DNA from: DASUSF01 sp036375275
Lineage (GTDB): Bacteria; Pseudomonadota; Alphaproteobacteria; Geminicoccales; Geminicoccaceae
DNA: 7,787 bases
Direction of reading: 5' to 3'
Assembly: GCA_036375275.1 (NCBI GenBank)
Contig: DASUSF010000002.1
Coordinates: 1-7,787, forward strand
Position numbers and translations under genes: made by a program. Below are positions 1-7,109 of the stretch, piece after piece. How positions within the stretch are numbered: position 1 is the first letter of the stretch; each line of letters begins with the position of its first letter. The notes beneath the pieces are model-generated. The model searched no databases. It saw only the letters and a list, made by a program, of their open reading frames with translations, and had not been told where the DNA came from.

Positions 1-557
1 ACGTTCGGGAAGCCGTCGAGGCCGTTCTCGAGCTCGTGCCACTCGAAGCGCGAGACCCAGGGCCAGGTCGCGATGTCGGCGATCGAGTAGTCGTCGCCGG
101 CGAGGTAGGCGTTGCCCGCCAAGCGCTTGTCCATCACACCGTAGAGCCGCTTGCCCTCATTGACGTAGCGGTTGATTGCGTAGGGGATCTTCTCCTTGGC
201 GAAGCGGGCGAAGTGGTGGGTCTGGCCGAAGAAGGGGCCGACCCCGCCCATCTGGAACATCAGCCACTGGATGACGTCCATCCGCTTCAGGTAGTCCTCG
301 TGCGGCGGCAGGAACCGACCGGTCTTGTCGGAGAGGTAGATCAGGATCGCGCCGGACTCGAACATCTTGTAGCCGTTGTCGCGGTCGACGATGCCGGGGA
401 TCTTGTTGTTCGGGCTGATCTCGAGGAAGTGCGGCTGGAACTGCTCTTCGTTGGTGCCGATGTTGATCGGATGGACCTCGTACGGCAGGCCGCACTCCTC
501 CAGCATGATCGAGACCTTGCGGCCGTTGGGCGTGCTCCAGGTATAGAGATCGATCAT
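1..557 (-). CDS. yfcG: Glutathione S-transferase, YfcG/YghU-like (Nu class), 3'-truncated by window edge
   Basis: Cytosolic thiol-disulfide oxidoreductase of the glutathione transferase superfamily; YfcG-type proteins reduce disulfide bonds using glutathione. Translating leftwards from 557 gives MIDLYTWSTPNGRK, with the Nu-class signature (Thr9, Pro10, Asn11, Gly12, Lys14) in place of the Cys or Ser of other classes. The thioredoxin-fold half continues with NNKIPGIVD (cis-Pro loop) and FESGAILIYL (glutathione-binding Glu-Ser), near residues 52-80. The helical half contains GGVGPFFGQTHHF and DYSIADIATWPW, both close to E. coli YfcG as I remember it. 185 codons are visible; with a family length of about 210 residues, some 25 C-terminal residues lie outside. 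The ATG is preceded on its own strand by GGGAGGAAACGG, a strong ribosome binding site. It diverges from the small membrane protein at 614. A zeta-class maleylpyruvate isomerase is unlikely because the SSCxxRV motif is missing. Confidence 0.93.
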   Translation of the reverse strand, partial: MIDLYTWSTPNGRKVSIMLEECGLPYEVHPINIGTNEEQFQPHFLEISPNNKIPGIVDRDNGYKMFESGAILIYLSDKTGRFLPPHEDYLKRMDVIQWLMFQMGGVGPFFGQTHHFARFAKEKIPYAINRYVNEGKRLYGVMDKRLAGNAYLAGDDYSIADIATWPWVSRFEWHELENGLDGFPN

Positions 558-613
558 CCGTTTCCTCCCTCGGGTCACGGGCGGACATAGCGCAACGGTG
601 CGGGAGCGCAAGG

Positions 614-814
614 ATGAATGGCGCGCGTCACGGGCGCTCGGGGCGGGGCCGCGGCGCCCGGACGGCGCGGCTGGCGCTGGTCGCGCTGGTCGTGCTGGTC
701 GCCCTCGGGCTCGCCTTCTGGGGCGGCATGCGGCTCGAGCGGTTCCTCGAGGTCGACCGGTGCCTCGACGCCGGCGGCCGCTTCGACCATCGGCGCGGCT
801 GGTGCGAGCGCTGA
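614..814 (+). CDS. Small single-pass membrane protein with C-terminal cysteine pair, unknown function
   Basis: Sixty-six residues, no known function. The first 19 residues are very basic (about eight Arg and no acidic residue), followed by one hydrophobic helix (about residues 20-38, LALVALVVLVALGLAFWGG). The short tail contains CLDAGGRFDHRRGWC, with Cys50 and Cys64. By the positive-inside rule the N-terminus should be cytoplasmic and the tail periplasmic, where the cysteines could form a disulfide. I have seen the CLDxGGRWxxxxxxC pattern in short hypothetical proteins of other proteobacteria, which is the main reason to treat this as a real gene; that is recollection, not a search. The start has only a weak purine-rich site (GCAAGG). 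It lies 56 bases from the divergent glutathione transferase and 90 bases before the FAA hydrolase, so it could be the first gene of that transcript. Confidence 0.62.
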   Translation: MNGARHGRSGRGRGARTARLALVALVVLVALGLAFWGGMRLERFLEVDRCLDAGGRFDHRRGWCER

Positions 815-887
815 GCGCGGGTCCCGCGGCCTCGCCCGCGGTTGGCGCACGGCGCGCGGCCGGGTATGAGATCCGCGGGCCGGACCC

Positions 888-895
888 AGAGGAGG
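888..895 (+). promoter_or_regulatory. Ribosome binding site fixing the start of the FAA hydrolase
   Basis: AGAGGAGG lies nine bases before the ATG at 905. The in-frame upstream candidates are poorer: TTG 842 and ATG 866 have no such site, and ATG 896 directly abuts this one with no spacer. This supports a start at 905 and removes 21 residues from the longest reading frame. Confidence 0.8.
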
Positions 896-904
896 ATGCA
901 GCCG

Positions 905-1615
905 ATGGCGCGATACGTGATCGAGGTGGCCGACCGCCCGGCCCTGCCGGTGCATGGCCAGGACGGCCTGTTCCCGGTCCACCGGGTGTTCTGCGTCGGG
1001 CGCAACTACGCCGAGCACGCCCGCGAGATGGGCCACGACCCGGACCGCGAGCCGCCGTTCTTCTTCGGCAAGGACGCGGCCGCGCTGACCGGTGCCAGCG
1101 AGGTCGCCTATCCGCCGGCGACCGCGGACCTGCACCACGAGATCGAGCTCGTGGTCGCGCTCAAGGCGGGCGGGCGAAACATCGCCGCGGCGCGGGCCCG
1201 GGAGCTGATCTACGGCTACGCGGTCGGCATCGACCTGACCCGGCGGGACCTCCAGGCCGTGGCCAAGAAGCTCGCCCGGCCGTGGTACCTCGCGAAGTCG
1301 TTCATCGGCGCCGCGCCGGTCGGGCCGATCCACCCGGTCGAGGCGGTCGGTCACCCGCGGGAGGGGGCGATCCGGCTCGAGGTCGACAGCGAGGTCCGGC
1401 AGGACGGCGACCTCGCGCAGATGATCTGGGGCGTCGAGGAGATGATCCAGATCCTGTCCGAGCACGACCTCCTGCTGCCTGGCGACCTGATCATGACCGG
1501 CACACCCGCGGGCGTCGGCCCGGTCCGGCCGCGCCAGCGGATGACCGGCAGCATCGCCGGCCTCGGCGCCATCGAGGTGACCATGACCGGCGAGGCGACC
1601 GCGACCGGCGGCTGA
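905..1615 (+). CDS. Fumarylacetoacetate hydrolase (FAA) family protein, fumarylpyruvate-hydrolase-like
   Basis: Cytosolic metal-dependent hydrolase, 236 residues, the usual size for the single-domain FAH/NagK/YcgM group that cleaves carbon-carbon bonds in acylpyruvates or related beta-diketo acids. Landmarks are FCVGRNYAEHAREMG (29-43, carrying the conserved His38 and Glu41 region), FFFGKDAAAL (52-61, substrate-loop Lys56), HHEIELVVAL (77-86, metal ligands Glu79 and Glu81), YAVGIDLTRRDLQ (105-117, third ligand Asp110), KSFIGAAPVGP (131-141) and TGTPAGVGPV (198-207) near the active site. All expected catalytic positions are present, so it should be active. The spacing of motifs is closest to fumarylpyruvate hydrolases, but the exact substrate cannot be read from sequence. 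No ring-cleavage dioxygenase or isomerase gene lies nearby to place it in a pathway. It ends directly against the stop codon of the opposing TMEM220-family gene. Confidence 0.92.
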   Translation: MARYVIEVADRPALPVHGQDGLFPVHRVFCVGRNYAEHAREMGHDPDREPPFFFGKDAAALTGASEVAYPPATADLHHEIELVVALKAGGRNIAAARARELIYGYAVGIDLTRRDLQAVAKKLARPWYLAKSFIGAAPVGPIHPVEAVGHPREGAIRLEVDSEVRQDGDLAQMIWGVEEMIQILSEHDLLLPGDLIMTGTPAGVGPVRPRQRMTGSIAGLGAIEVTMTGEATATGG

Positions 1616-1972
1616 TCAGGCCGGCGCCGGCTCCGTCCGGCGCTCGGCCCGGAGCCCGAGCGCGACCGCGATCATGCTCGCCATCACCATCCACATGCCG
1701 ACCCCTTCGCGGGTCTCCTCGACGTGGATCCAGTCGGTCCAGACCGTCGGCCAGTACCAGACGGTGCCGACCACGGCGAGGGCGAAGCAGGCCCAGAAGG
1801 CGCCGCGGAGCGCCCCGCTGGTCCGGTAGAACGCCGGGCGCGAGGCGGCGATGGCGCAGAACACCGACGGGATGGCGTAGATCAGGAACCAGACGATGAA
1901 ATCCGGGTCGTTGTACTGCACCAGCGCGAACAGCCCGAGCACGATGGCGAAGATTCCGTTGACGTAGCGCAT
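1616..1972 (-). CDS. TMEM220-family small integral membrane protein
   Basis: 118-residue polytopic protein of the transmembrane family 220, which occurs in bacteria and animals and has no established biochemical role. Four hydrophobic stretches are visible at about 5-19, 25-43, 56-75 and 91-108. Two family hallmarks are present: VQYNDPD (18-24) at the end of helix 1, and the acidic-basic stretch HVEETREGVGMW (83-94) entering helix 4, with a WYWPTVWTDWI segment (72-82) rich in Trp before it. The start chosen (complement of 1970-1972) gives MRYVNGIFAI, so helix 1 begins almost at the N-terminus; the longer frame reaching 2146 would add a basic, non-membrane extension that runs into eboD. No strong Shine-Dalgarno sequence precedes the start. 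The gene is divergent from eboD with 130 bases between them, and convergent with the FAA hydrolase with no spacer. Confidence 0.82.
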   Translation of the reverse strand: MRYVNGIFAIVLGLFALVQYNDPDFIVWFLIYAIPSVFCAIAASRPAFYRTSGALRGAFWACFALAVVGTVWYWPTVWTDWIHVEETREGVGMWMVMASMIAVALGLRAERRTEPAPA

Positions 1973-2102
1973 GGCCCGATTCCAGGTTGTCCGGCCCGGC
2001 CGCACGGACGGACGGCCGGCGCGTCTGGCGTATGATGATCGAAGGCCGCGCCCGCTGGCAAGGCGGCGCTCCGCGAACGGAGCCGGCCCGGAGGTCGGGA
2101 GC
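1973..2102. promoter_or_regulatory. Divergent intergenic region upstream of eboD and the TMEM220-family gene
   Basis: 130 bases between two divergent starts, so promoters for both genes are expected here. The only promoter-like word seen is TATGAT at 2031-2036, facing eboD, without a convincing -35 at 16-18 bases. A short GGACGGACGGCCGG stretch near 2006-2019 is probably compositional. The downstream end carries the eboD ribosome binding site GGAGG at 2090-2094, eight bases before ATG 2103. Confidence 0.4.
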
Positions 2103-3319
2103 ATGATGGACGACATGGTCAAGGCAGACCCGCCGGCGGCGCCCACCGGGACCCGGCACCGGACCTATGCGCAGCGGATCACGGTGACGTGGGACATGCC
2201 GGTGTGCTTCACCGAGCGGCTGTTCGACCCGGCGAACCCGACGCTGCACGAGACCCTCGCCCGACTCGAGCCGGACCGGCGGCATCGCTGCCTGATGTTC
2301 GTCGACGACGGGCTGCTCGAGGCCCGCCCTCGCCTCGTCGAGGAGATCCTCCACTATGCCGGCGCCCACGCCGGCCGGATCGAGCTGGTCGACCAGCCGG
2401 TCGCGGTGCCGGGCGGCGAGCGGATCAAGAACGAGCTCTACTTCGTCGAGGAGATGCAGGGCCGGATCGCGCGCCACCGCATCGACCGGCACAGCTACGT
2501 GATCGCGATCGGCGGCGGCGCGGTGCTCGATGCGGTCGGGCTGGTCGCGGCGACCGCGCACCGGGGCGTCCGCCACATCCGGGTGCCGACCACGGTTCTC
2601 GCCCAGGCCGACAGCGGCGTCGGCGTCAAGAACGGGGTCAACCACTACGGTGCCAAGAACTTCGTCGGCGCCTTCGCGCCGCCGTTCGCGGTCCTGAACG
2701 ACCTCGACTTCATCGAAGCCCTGCCGGGGCGCGAGAAGATCGCCGGCATGGCGGAAGCGGTGAAGGTCGCCCTGATCCGCGACGGCGAGTTCTTCACCTG
2801 GCTGGAGCGCCACGCCGACGACCTCGTGACCTTCGAGCGGGACGCGATGGCGCGCATGATCCGCCGCTGCGCCGAGATCCACATGCACCAGATCGCGCAC
2901 GGCGGCGACCCGTTCGAGACCGGGAGCGCGCGGCCGCTCGATTTCGGCCACTGGTCGGCGCACAAGCTCGAGACCCTGACCCGGCACCACCTCCGCCACG
3001 GCGAGGCGGTCGCGATCGGGATCGCGCTCGATTCCCGCTACTCGGTGCTCGAGGGGCGCCTCGCCGCCGGGGCCGAGGAACGGATCGCGGCGCTGCTCGA
3101 GCACCTCGGCTTCCGGCTCTGGCACCCGGCGCTCGACGCCCGGGGGGCGAACGGCGAATTGCAGGTGATGGACGGGCTCCGGGAGTTCCGCGAGCACCTC
3201 GGCGGCGAGCTGACCGTGACCCTGCTCGAGGGCATCGGCCGGGGCGTGGAGGTGCACGCGATCGACGACCGGCGCATGCAGGCCGCGATGGACTGGCTCC
3301 GGGAGCGGGACGGCGCCCG

Positions 3320-3323
<4 letters not shown>
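2103..3323 (+). CDS. eboD: EboD, 3-dehydroquinate-synthase-like sugar phosphate cyclase
   Basis: 406-residue cytosolic NAD- and metal-dependent cyclase of the dehydroquinate synthase superfamily, of the ebo type. The N-terminal QRITVTWDMPVCFTERLFDPANP (about 24-46) is characteristic of EboD rather than of AroB. The dinucleotide-binding loop is AIGGGAVLDAVG (135-146), followed by RVPTTVLAQADSGVGVKNGVN (160-180). Likely metal ligands are Glu218 (in GMAEAVK), His287 (DFGHWSAHK, 280-288) and His299 (LRHGEAV). This resembles the DHQS site except that the usual GHTFGHA segment reads GHWSAHK, so substrate may differ. GGAGG at 2090-2094 supports ATG 2103; ATG 2106 and 2115 are weaker alternatives. 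It overlaps eboE by four bases (ATGA), indicating translational coupling. The real product of EboD enzymes is not settled to my knowledge; the partnership with eboE and eboC argues against the ordinary shikimate-pathway role. Confidence 0.92.
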
Positions 3324-4513
<1,190 letters not shown>

Positions 4514-4615
4514 CGGCGGTGGCATGAGGGACCAGCCGCCGCCCCTGCCCTCCTCCCTCCTCGCCTGCCGGGGAGAGGTCGCGCTGGAGATGCGGCCGAG
4601 CGCCCGGGCCGGGGC
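4514..4615 (+). other. eboE-eboC gap with a weak stem-loop and a 31-codon ORF touching eboC
   Basis: A bulged 8-bp stem (GGCGGTGG at 4515-4522 with CCAGCCGCC at 4532-4540, 9-base loop) follows the eboE stop but lacks a T-run, so it is not a convincing terminator. A pyrimidine-rich stretch and CCGGGGAGAGG (4559-4569) resemble the CCCTCTCCCC/GGGGAGAGG intergenic repeats common in high-GC proteobacteria, but the arms here are imperfect. A 31-residue ORF begins at ATG 4524 and stops at 4617-4619, overlapping the eboC ATG as ATGA. It may be fortuitous or a coupling leader. Confidence 0.3.
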
Positions 4616-5488
4616 ATGAGGTGGCGGACCGCCCTCGCCCTCGGGCGGGTCTCCAACCTCCCGACGGTCTGGACCAACAGCCTCGCCGGCGTGGTGCTCG
4701 CCGGCGGCGCGATCGACCTCCGCCTGCCGCTCCTTCTGCTCGCGACCAGCGCCTTCTACGTCGGCGGGATGTGGCTGAACGACGCCTTCGACCGCGCGAT
4801 CGACGCCGAGCAGAGGCCGGAGCGCCCGATCCCGTCGGGCGAGGTCGGCGCGCGCACGGTGTTCGGGACGGGCTTCGGCCTCCTCGGCCTCGGGCTCCTC
4901 CTTCTGGTCTGGATCGGCTTCGGCTTCGCGGCCGGGACCGGGATCTGGCCGGTGCTCGCCGGCCTCGGGCTCGCCGCCGCGATCGTGCTCTACGACGCCT
5001 GGCACAAGAGCAACCCGGTCAGCCCGCTGCTCATGGGCCTGTGCCGGGTCCTGGTCTACGTGACCGCGGGCCTCGCCGTGGTCGCGGCGCTGCCCTGGCC
5101 GCTCGTCGGCGGCGCGCTGGCGCTCCTCTGCCACCTGATCGGGCTGACCTACGTCGCCAAGCAGGAGACCCTCGACGAGGTCGGGAACCTCTGGCCGCTC
5201 CTGTTCCTGATGGCGCCGCCGGTCTACGGCGCGAGCGTCGGCGGCTTCGACAGCGTGAGCGGCACCCTCCTCTGGCTCGGCTTCGTCGCCTGGCTCGGCT
5301 TCGCCCTGGTCCTGCTGATCCAGCGCCGGCCCGGCGACGTGCCGCGCGCGGTGGTCAGCCTGATCGCGGGCATCTCGCTCCTCGACGGGCTCCTGATCGC
5401 GGCCGCGGGCGCCCCCGGGCTCGCCTGGTTCGGGCCGCTCGGCTTTCTTCTGACCCTCGTCCTGCAGCGCTGGATCGCGGGAACATGA
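4616..5488 (+). CDS. eboC: EboC, UbiA-like integral membrane prenyltransferase
   Basis: 290-residue inner-membrane protein of the UbiA superfamily, which transfers a prenyl group from a polyprenyl diphosphate to an acceptor. The first Asp-rich motif is NDAFDRAIDA (55-64) followed by EQRPERPIPSG (65-75), as in UbiA enzymes. The second conserved loop is YDAWHKSNPVSPLLMG (126-141), where UbiA usually has YxxxK and a later aspartate. About eight hydrophobic helices can be traced, near 22-50, 80-103, 107-126, 136-158, 162-180, 190-208, 214-235 and 246-286. The start has only a weak G-rich site (GGCCGGGGC). Known EboC proteins act with EboD and EboE in metabolite transport, with acceptor unknown; that role is carried over by homology and by the gene context. 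An ubiquinone-pathway UbiA is a less likely alternative because no ubi gene is adjacent. Confidence 0.9.
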   Translation: MRWRTALALGRVSNLPTVWTNSLAGVVLAGGAIDLRLPLLLLATSAFYVGGMWLNDAFDRAIDAEQRPERPIPSGEVGARTVFGTGFGLLGLGLLLLVWIGFGFAAGTGIWPVLAGLGLAAAIVLYDAWHKSNPVSPLLMGLCRVLVYVTAGLAVVAALPWPLVGGALALLCHLIGLTYVAKQETLDEVGNLWPLLFLMAPPVYGASVGGFDSVSGTLLWLGFVAWLGFALVLLIQRRPGDVPRAVVSLIAGISLLDGLLIAAAGAPGLAWFGPLGFLLTLVLQRWIAGT

Positions 5489-5630
5489 AGAAGCAGCGCC
5501 CGAGCGCCGGAAGATGGTGGACGGCCCCCAGGCGCCCGCCTAAACTCCGGCGCCTTCAGGAGGCTGGGCTGGTGCGCCGGCAAGGCGCCCGCCGCATGAC
5601 CATCAGGGACCGGATCTAGGGAGGATCCTC
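5489..5630 (+). other. Intergenic region between eboC and the PQQ dehydrogenase gene
   Basis: 142 bases. No intrinsic terminator and no clear sigma-70 promoter pair were recognised, so readthrough from eboC is possible. A 44-codon open frame starts in the eboC stop (ATGA at 5485-5488) and ends at 5617-5619; it encodes a very basic, featureless peptide (MKKQRPSAGRWWTAPRR at its start) and is probably chance. The region ends with a strong ribosome binding site, AGGGAGG at 5618-5624, six bases before ATG 5631. Confidence 0.4.
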
Positions 5631-6926
5631 ATGACACGACAGCTCTGCGTCGGCGCCGTCTCGGCGCTCGCCCTCTTCACCGTGGCCTCGGCGCCCGCCC
5701 ACGCCGTCGACATCAACCTCGAGGAGGTCGCGACCGGCCTCACGGCCCCGCTCGCCATGGCCCAGCCCGCGGGCGACGACCGGATCTTCATCATCGAGCA
5801 GCCGGGCATGATCAAGATCCTGCAGAACGGCGAGCTGCTCGACGAGCCGTTCCTCGACATCCGTCACAAGATCGTCGACCTGCACCACGAGTTCGACGAG
5901 CGCGGCCTGATCGGGCTCGCCTTCCATCCGGACTTCGCCAACAACGGCAAGTTCTACGTGGCGTACTCGGCCCCGCTGGTCTGGCAGGGCGACCTGGCAC
6001 AGAAGTTCTGGTGGGACCACACCAACACGGTCTCCGAGTTCACCGTGTCCAGCGACGACCAGAACGTCGCCGACCTGAACTCCGAGCGCATCGTCCACCA
6101 GCTCAACTGGCCGCAGTTCAACCACAACGGGCACTGGCTCGGCTTCGGCCCGGACGGCATGCTCTACATCTCGACCGGTGACGGCGGCTACGCCAACGAC
6201 TGGGGCATCGGCCACGAGCCGCTGATCGGCAACGGCCAGGAGCCGGCCGACCTGCACGGCAAGATCCTCCGGATCGACGTCGAGCCGTCCGAAGGCATGG
6301 GCTACACGGTCCCCGACGACAACCCGTTCGTCGACGACCCGCAGTCCCAGCCCGAGATCTGGGCGCTCGGGCTCCGCAATCCCTGGCGCTGCTCGTTCGA
6401 CATGGGCGGCGACAACGCGCTGATCTGCGGCGACGTGCAGCAGAACAGCTTCGAGGAGGTCTCGGTCATCAACGCCGGCGACAACCTCGGCTGGCGCGAG
6501 ATGGAAGCCACCCACTGCTTCGACTTCGAGTACCCCAACCAGCACCCCGAGGACTGCGACAAGTCGCAGTACGTCCTGCCGATCCTCGAGTACAAGAACT
6601 GCACGGCGCAGCCGGACGGCTGCATGGGCATTTCCGTGACCGGCGGCTACGTCTATCGCGGCAGCCACAGCGAGTGGGACGGCAAGTACATCTTCGGCGA
6701 CTGGTCGAAGAACTTTGCGACGATGGACGGGCAGATCTTCGTCGCGACCAAGAACGGCGACTCCTGGTCGATGGAGCAGGCCAACGTCACCAACATGGAC
6801 GGGCCCCTGCCGTACGTGCTGGCGTTCGGCCAGGATGCCGAGGGCGAGGTCTACGTCCTGACCTCGATCACCACCGGGCCGAACGGCGGCCAGGACAGCA
6901 TCTACCGGATCAAGCCGGCCAGCTGA
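5631..6926 (+). CDS. Secreted PQQ-dependent sugar dehydrogenase (soluble glucose/sorbosone dehydrogenase family)
   Basis: 431-residue periplasmic six-bladed beta-propeller of the soluble PQQ glucose dehydrogenase/aldose sugar dehydrogenase/HIPL family, oxidising a sugar or other alcohol/aldehyde with PQQ. A Sec signal peptide is clear: basic start, hydrophobic core about 7-20, AHA cleavage site after Ala25. Family motifs follow: ATGLTAPLAMAQP (34-46), FIIEQPGMIKIL (53-64), DERGLIGLAFHPDF (89-102), NHNGHWLGFGPDGMLYI (164-180, His165 the likely catalytic base), STGDGG (181-186), DLHGKILRID (207-216), ALGLRNPWRCSFD (245-257) and NLGWREME (285-292). Six cysteines remain in the mature part (254, 266, 296, 309, 324, 331), consistent with disulfides in the periplasm. 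The usual HNGG reads HNGH. AGGGAGG six bases upstream sets the start. A cytochrome c gene and a paralogue follow; the substrate is unknown. Confidence 0.9.
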   Translation: MTRQLCVGAVSALALFTVASAPAHAVDINLEEVATGLTAPLAMAQPAGDDRIFIIEQPGMIKILQNGELLDEPFLDIRHKIVDLHHEFDERGLIGLAFHPDFANNGKFYVAYSAPLVWQGDLAQKFWWDHTNTVSEFTVSSDDQNVADLNSERIVHQLNWPQFNHNGHWLGFGPDGMLYISTGDGGYANDWGIGHEPLIGNGQEPADLHGKILRIDVEPSEGMGYTVPDDNPFVDDPQSQPEIWALGLRNPWRCSFDMGGDNALICGDVQQNSFEEVSVINAGDNLGWREMEATHCFDFEYPNQHPEDCDKSQYVLPILEYKNCTAQPDGCMGISVTGGYVYRGSHSEWDGKYIFGDWSKNFATMDGQIFVATKNGDSWSMEQANVTNMDGPLPYVLAFGQDAEGEVYVLTSITTGPNGGQDSIYRIKPAS

Positions 6927-6948
6927 GTCGCGATTTCCGGCATGACGG

Positions 6949-6986
6949 GCGCCCTCCCCGGCTTCCGGGGAGGGCGCTTCTCGTTC
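6949..6986 (+). terminator. Strong intrinsic terminator after the PQQ dehydrogenase
   Basis: A perfect 13-bp inverted repeat, GCGCCCTCCCCGG (6949-6961) and CCGGGGAGGGCGC (6965-6977), with a 3-base CTT loop, followed by TTCTCGTTC. It starts 22 bases after the stop codon. The very stable GC stem and T-rich tail indicate a rho-independent terminator that ends transcription from the ebo/dehydrogenase side. Confidence 0.85.
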
Positions 6987-7002
6987 AGCGCCGGTTCACT
7001 CG

Positions 7003-7041
7003 CCGGAGCGCACTCCGGAGCCGCGTGCGGCCTGCGGCCGC
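7003..7041. repeat. Two further small perfect hairpins upstream of the cytochrome c gene
   Basis: CCGGAG (7003-7008) and CTCCGG (7013-7018) form a 6-bp stem with a CGCA loop; GCGGCC (7027-7032) and GGCCGC (7036-7041) form a second 6-bp stem with a TGC loop. Neither is followed by a T-run. They may be operator-like or just products of base composition. Confidence 0.35.
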
Positions 7042-7075
7042 CTCATCTCCGGGCAGGGCGCCGGGTGCGGTCGCC

Positions 7076-7104
7076 TTGACGGGGCGCGTGCCGCGTCCAC
7101 ATGT
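7076..7104 (+). promoter_or_regulatory. Candidate promoter for the cytochrome c gene
   Basis: TTGACG at 7076-7081 is one base from the sigma-70 -35 consensus. At 17 bases lies ACATGT (7099-7104), a poor -10. A promoter is expected here because the strong terminator at 6949-6986 separates the gene from what precedes it. If correct, transcription would begin near 7111, after both upstream ATGs, favouring the TTG start at 7134. Confidence 0.3.
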
Positions 7105-7109
7105 GTCAG

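Noticed and set aside
1..1615. Gentisate-type pathway pair (maleylpyruvate isomerase plus fumarylpyruvate hydrolase)
   Set aside because: The glutathione transferase carries the Nu-class TPNG motif, not the zeta-class SSCxxRV motif, the genes are divergent, and no ring-cleavage dioxygenase is present.
598..1899. 433-codon plus-strand frame over the small membrane protein and FAA hydrolase
   Set aside because: Arg/Pro/Gly/Ala shadow; the FAA hydrolase motifs lie in a different frame with its own ribosome binding site.
1491..3257. 588-codon open frame on the minus strand over eboD and the TMEM220-family gene
   Set aside because: Same shadow composition; it crosses three real genes with strong motifs and has no recognisable domain.
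4541..4575. Copy of a CCCTCTCCCC...GGGGAGAGG intergenic repeat
   Set aside because: Only one arm (CCGGGGAGAGG) fits well; the other arm is degenerate and there is no second copy in the window except the unrelated terminator stem.
5485..5619. 44-codon ORF as an annotated gene
   Set aside because: No motif, low-information basic peptide, and its frame is open through all of eboC merely because of base composition; kept only as a finding.
5616..6668. 350-codon minus-strand frame opposite the first PQQ dehydrogenase
   Set aside because: Val/Asp/Arg-rich shadow with no motif; the opposite strand has a signal peptide and all family motifs.
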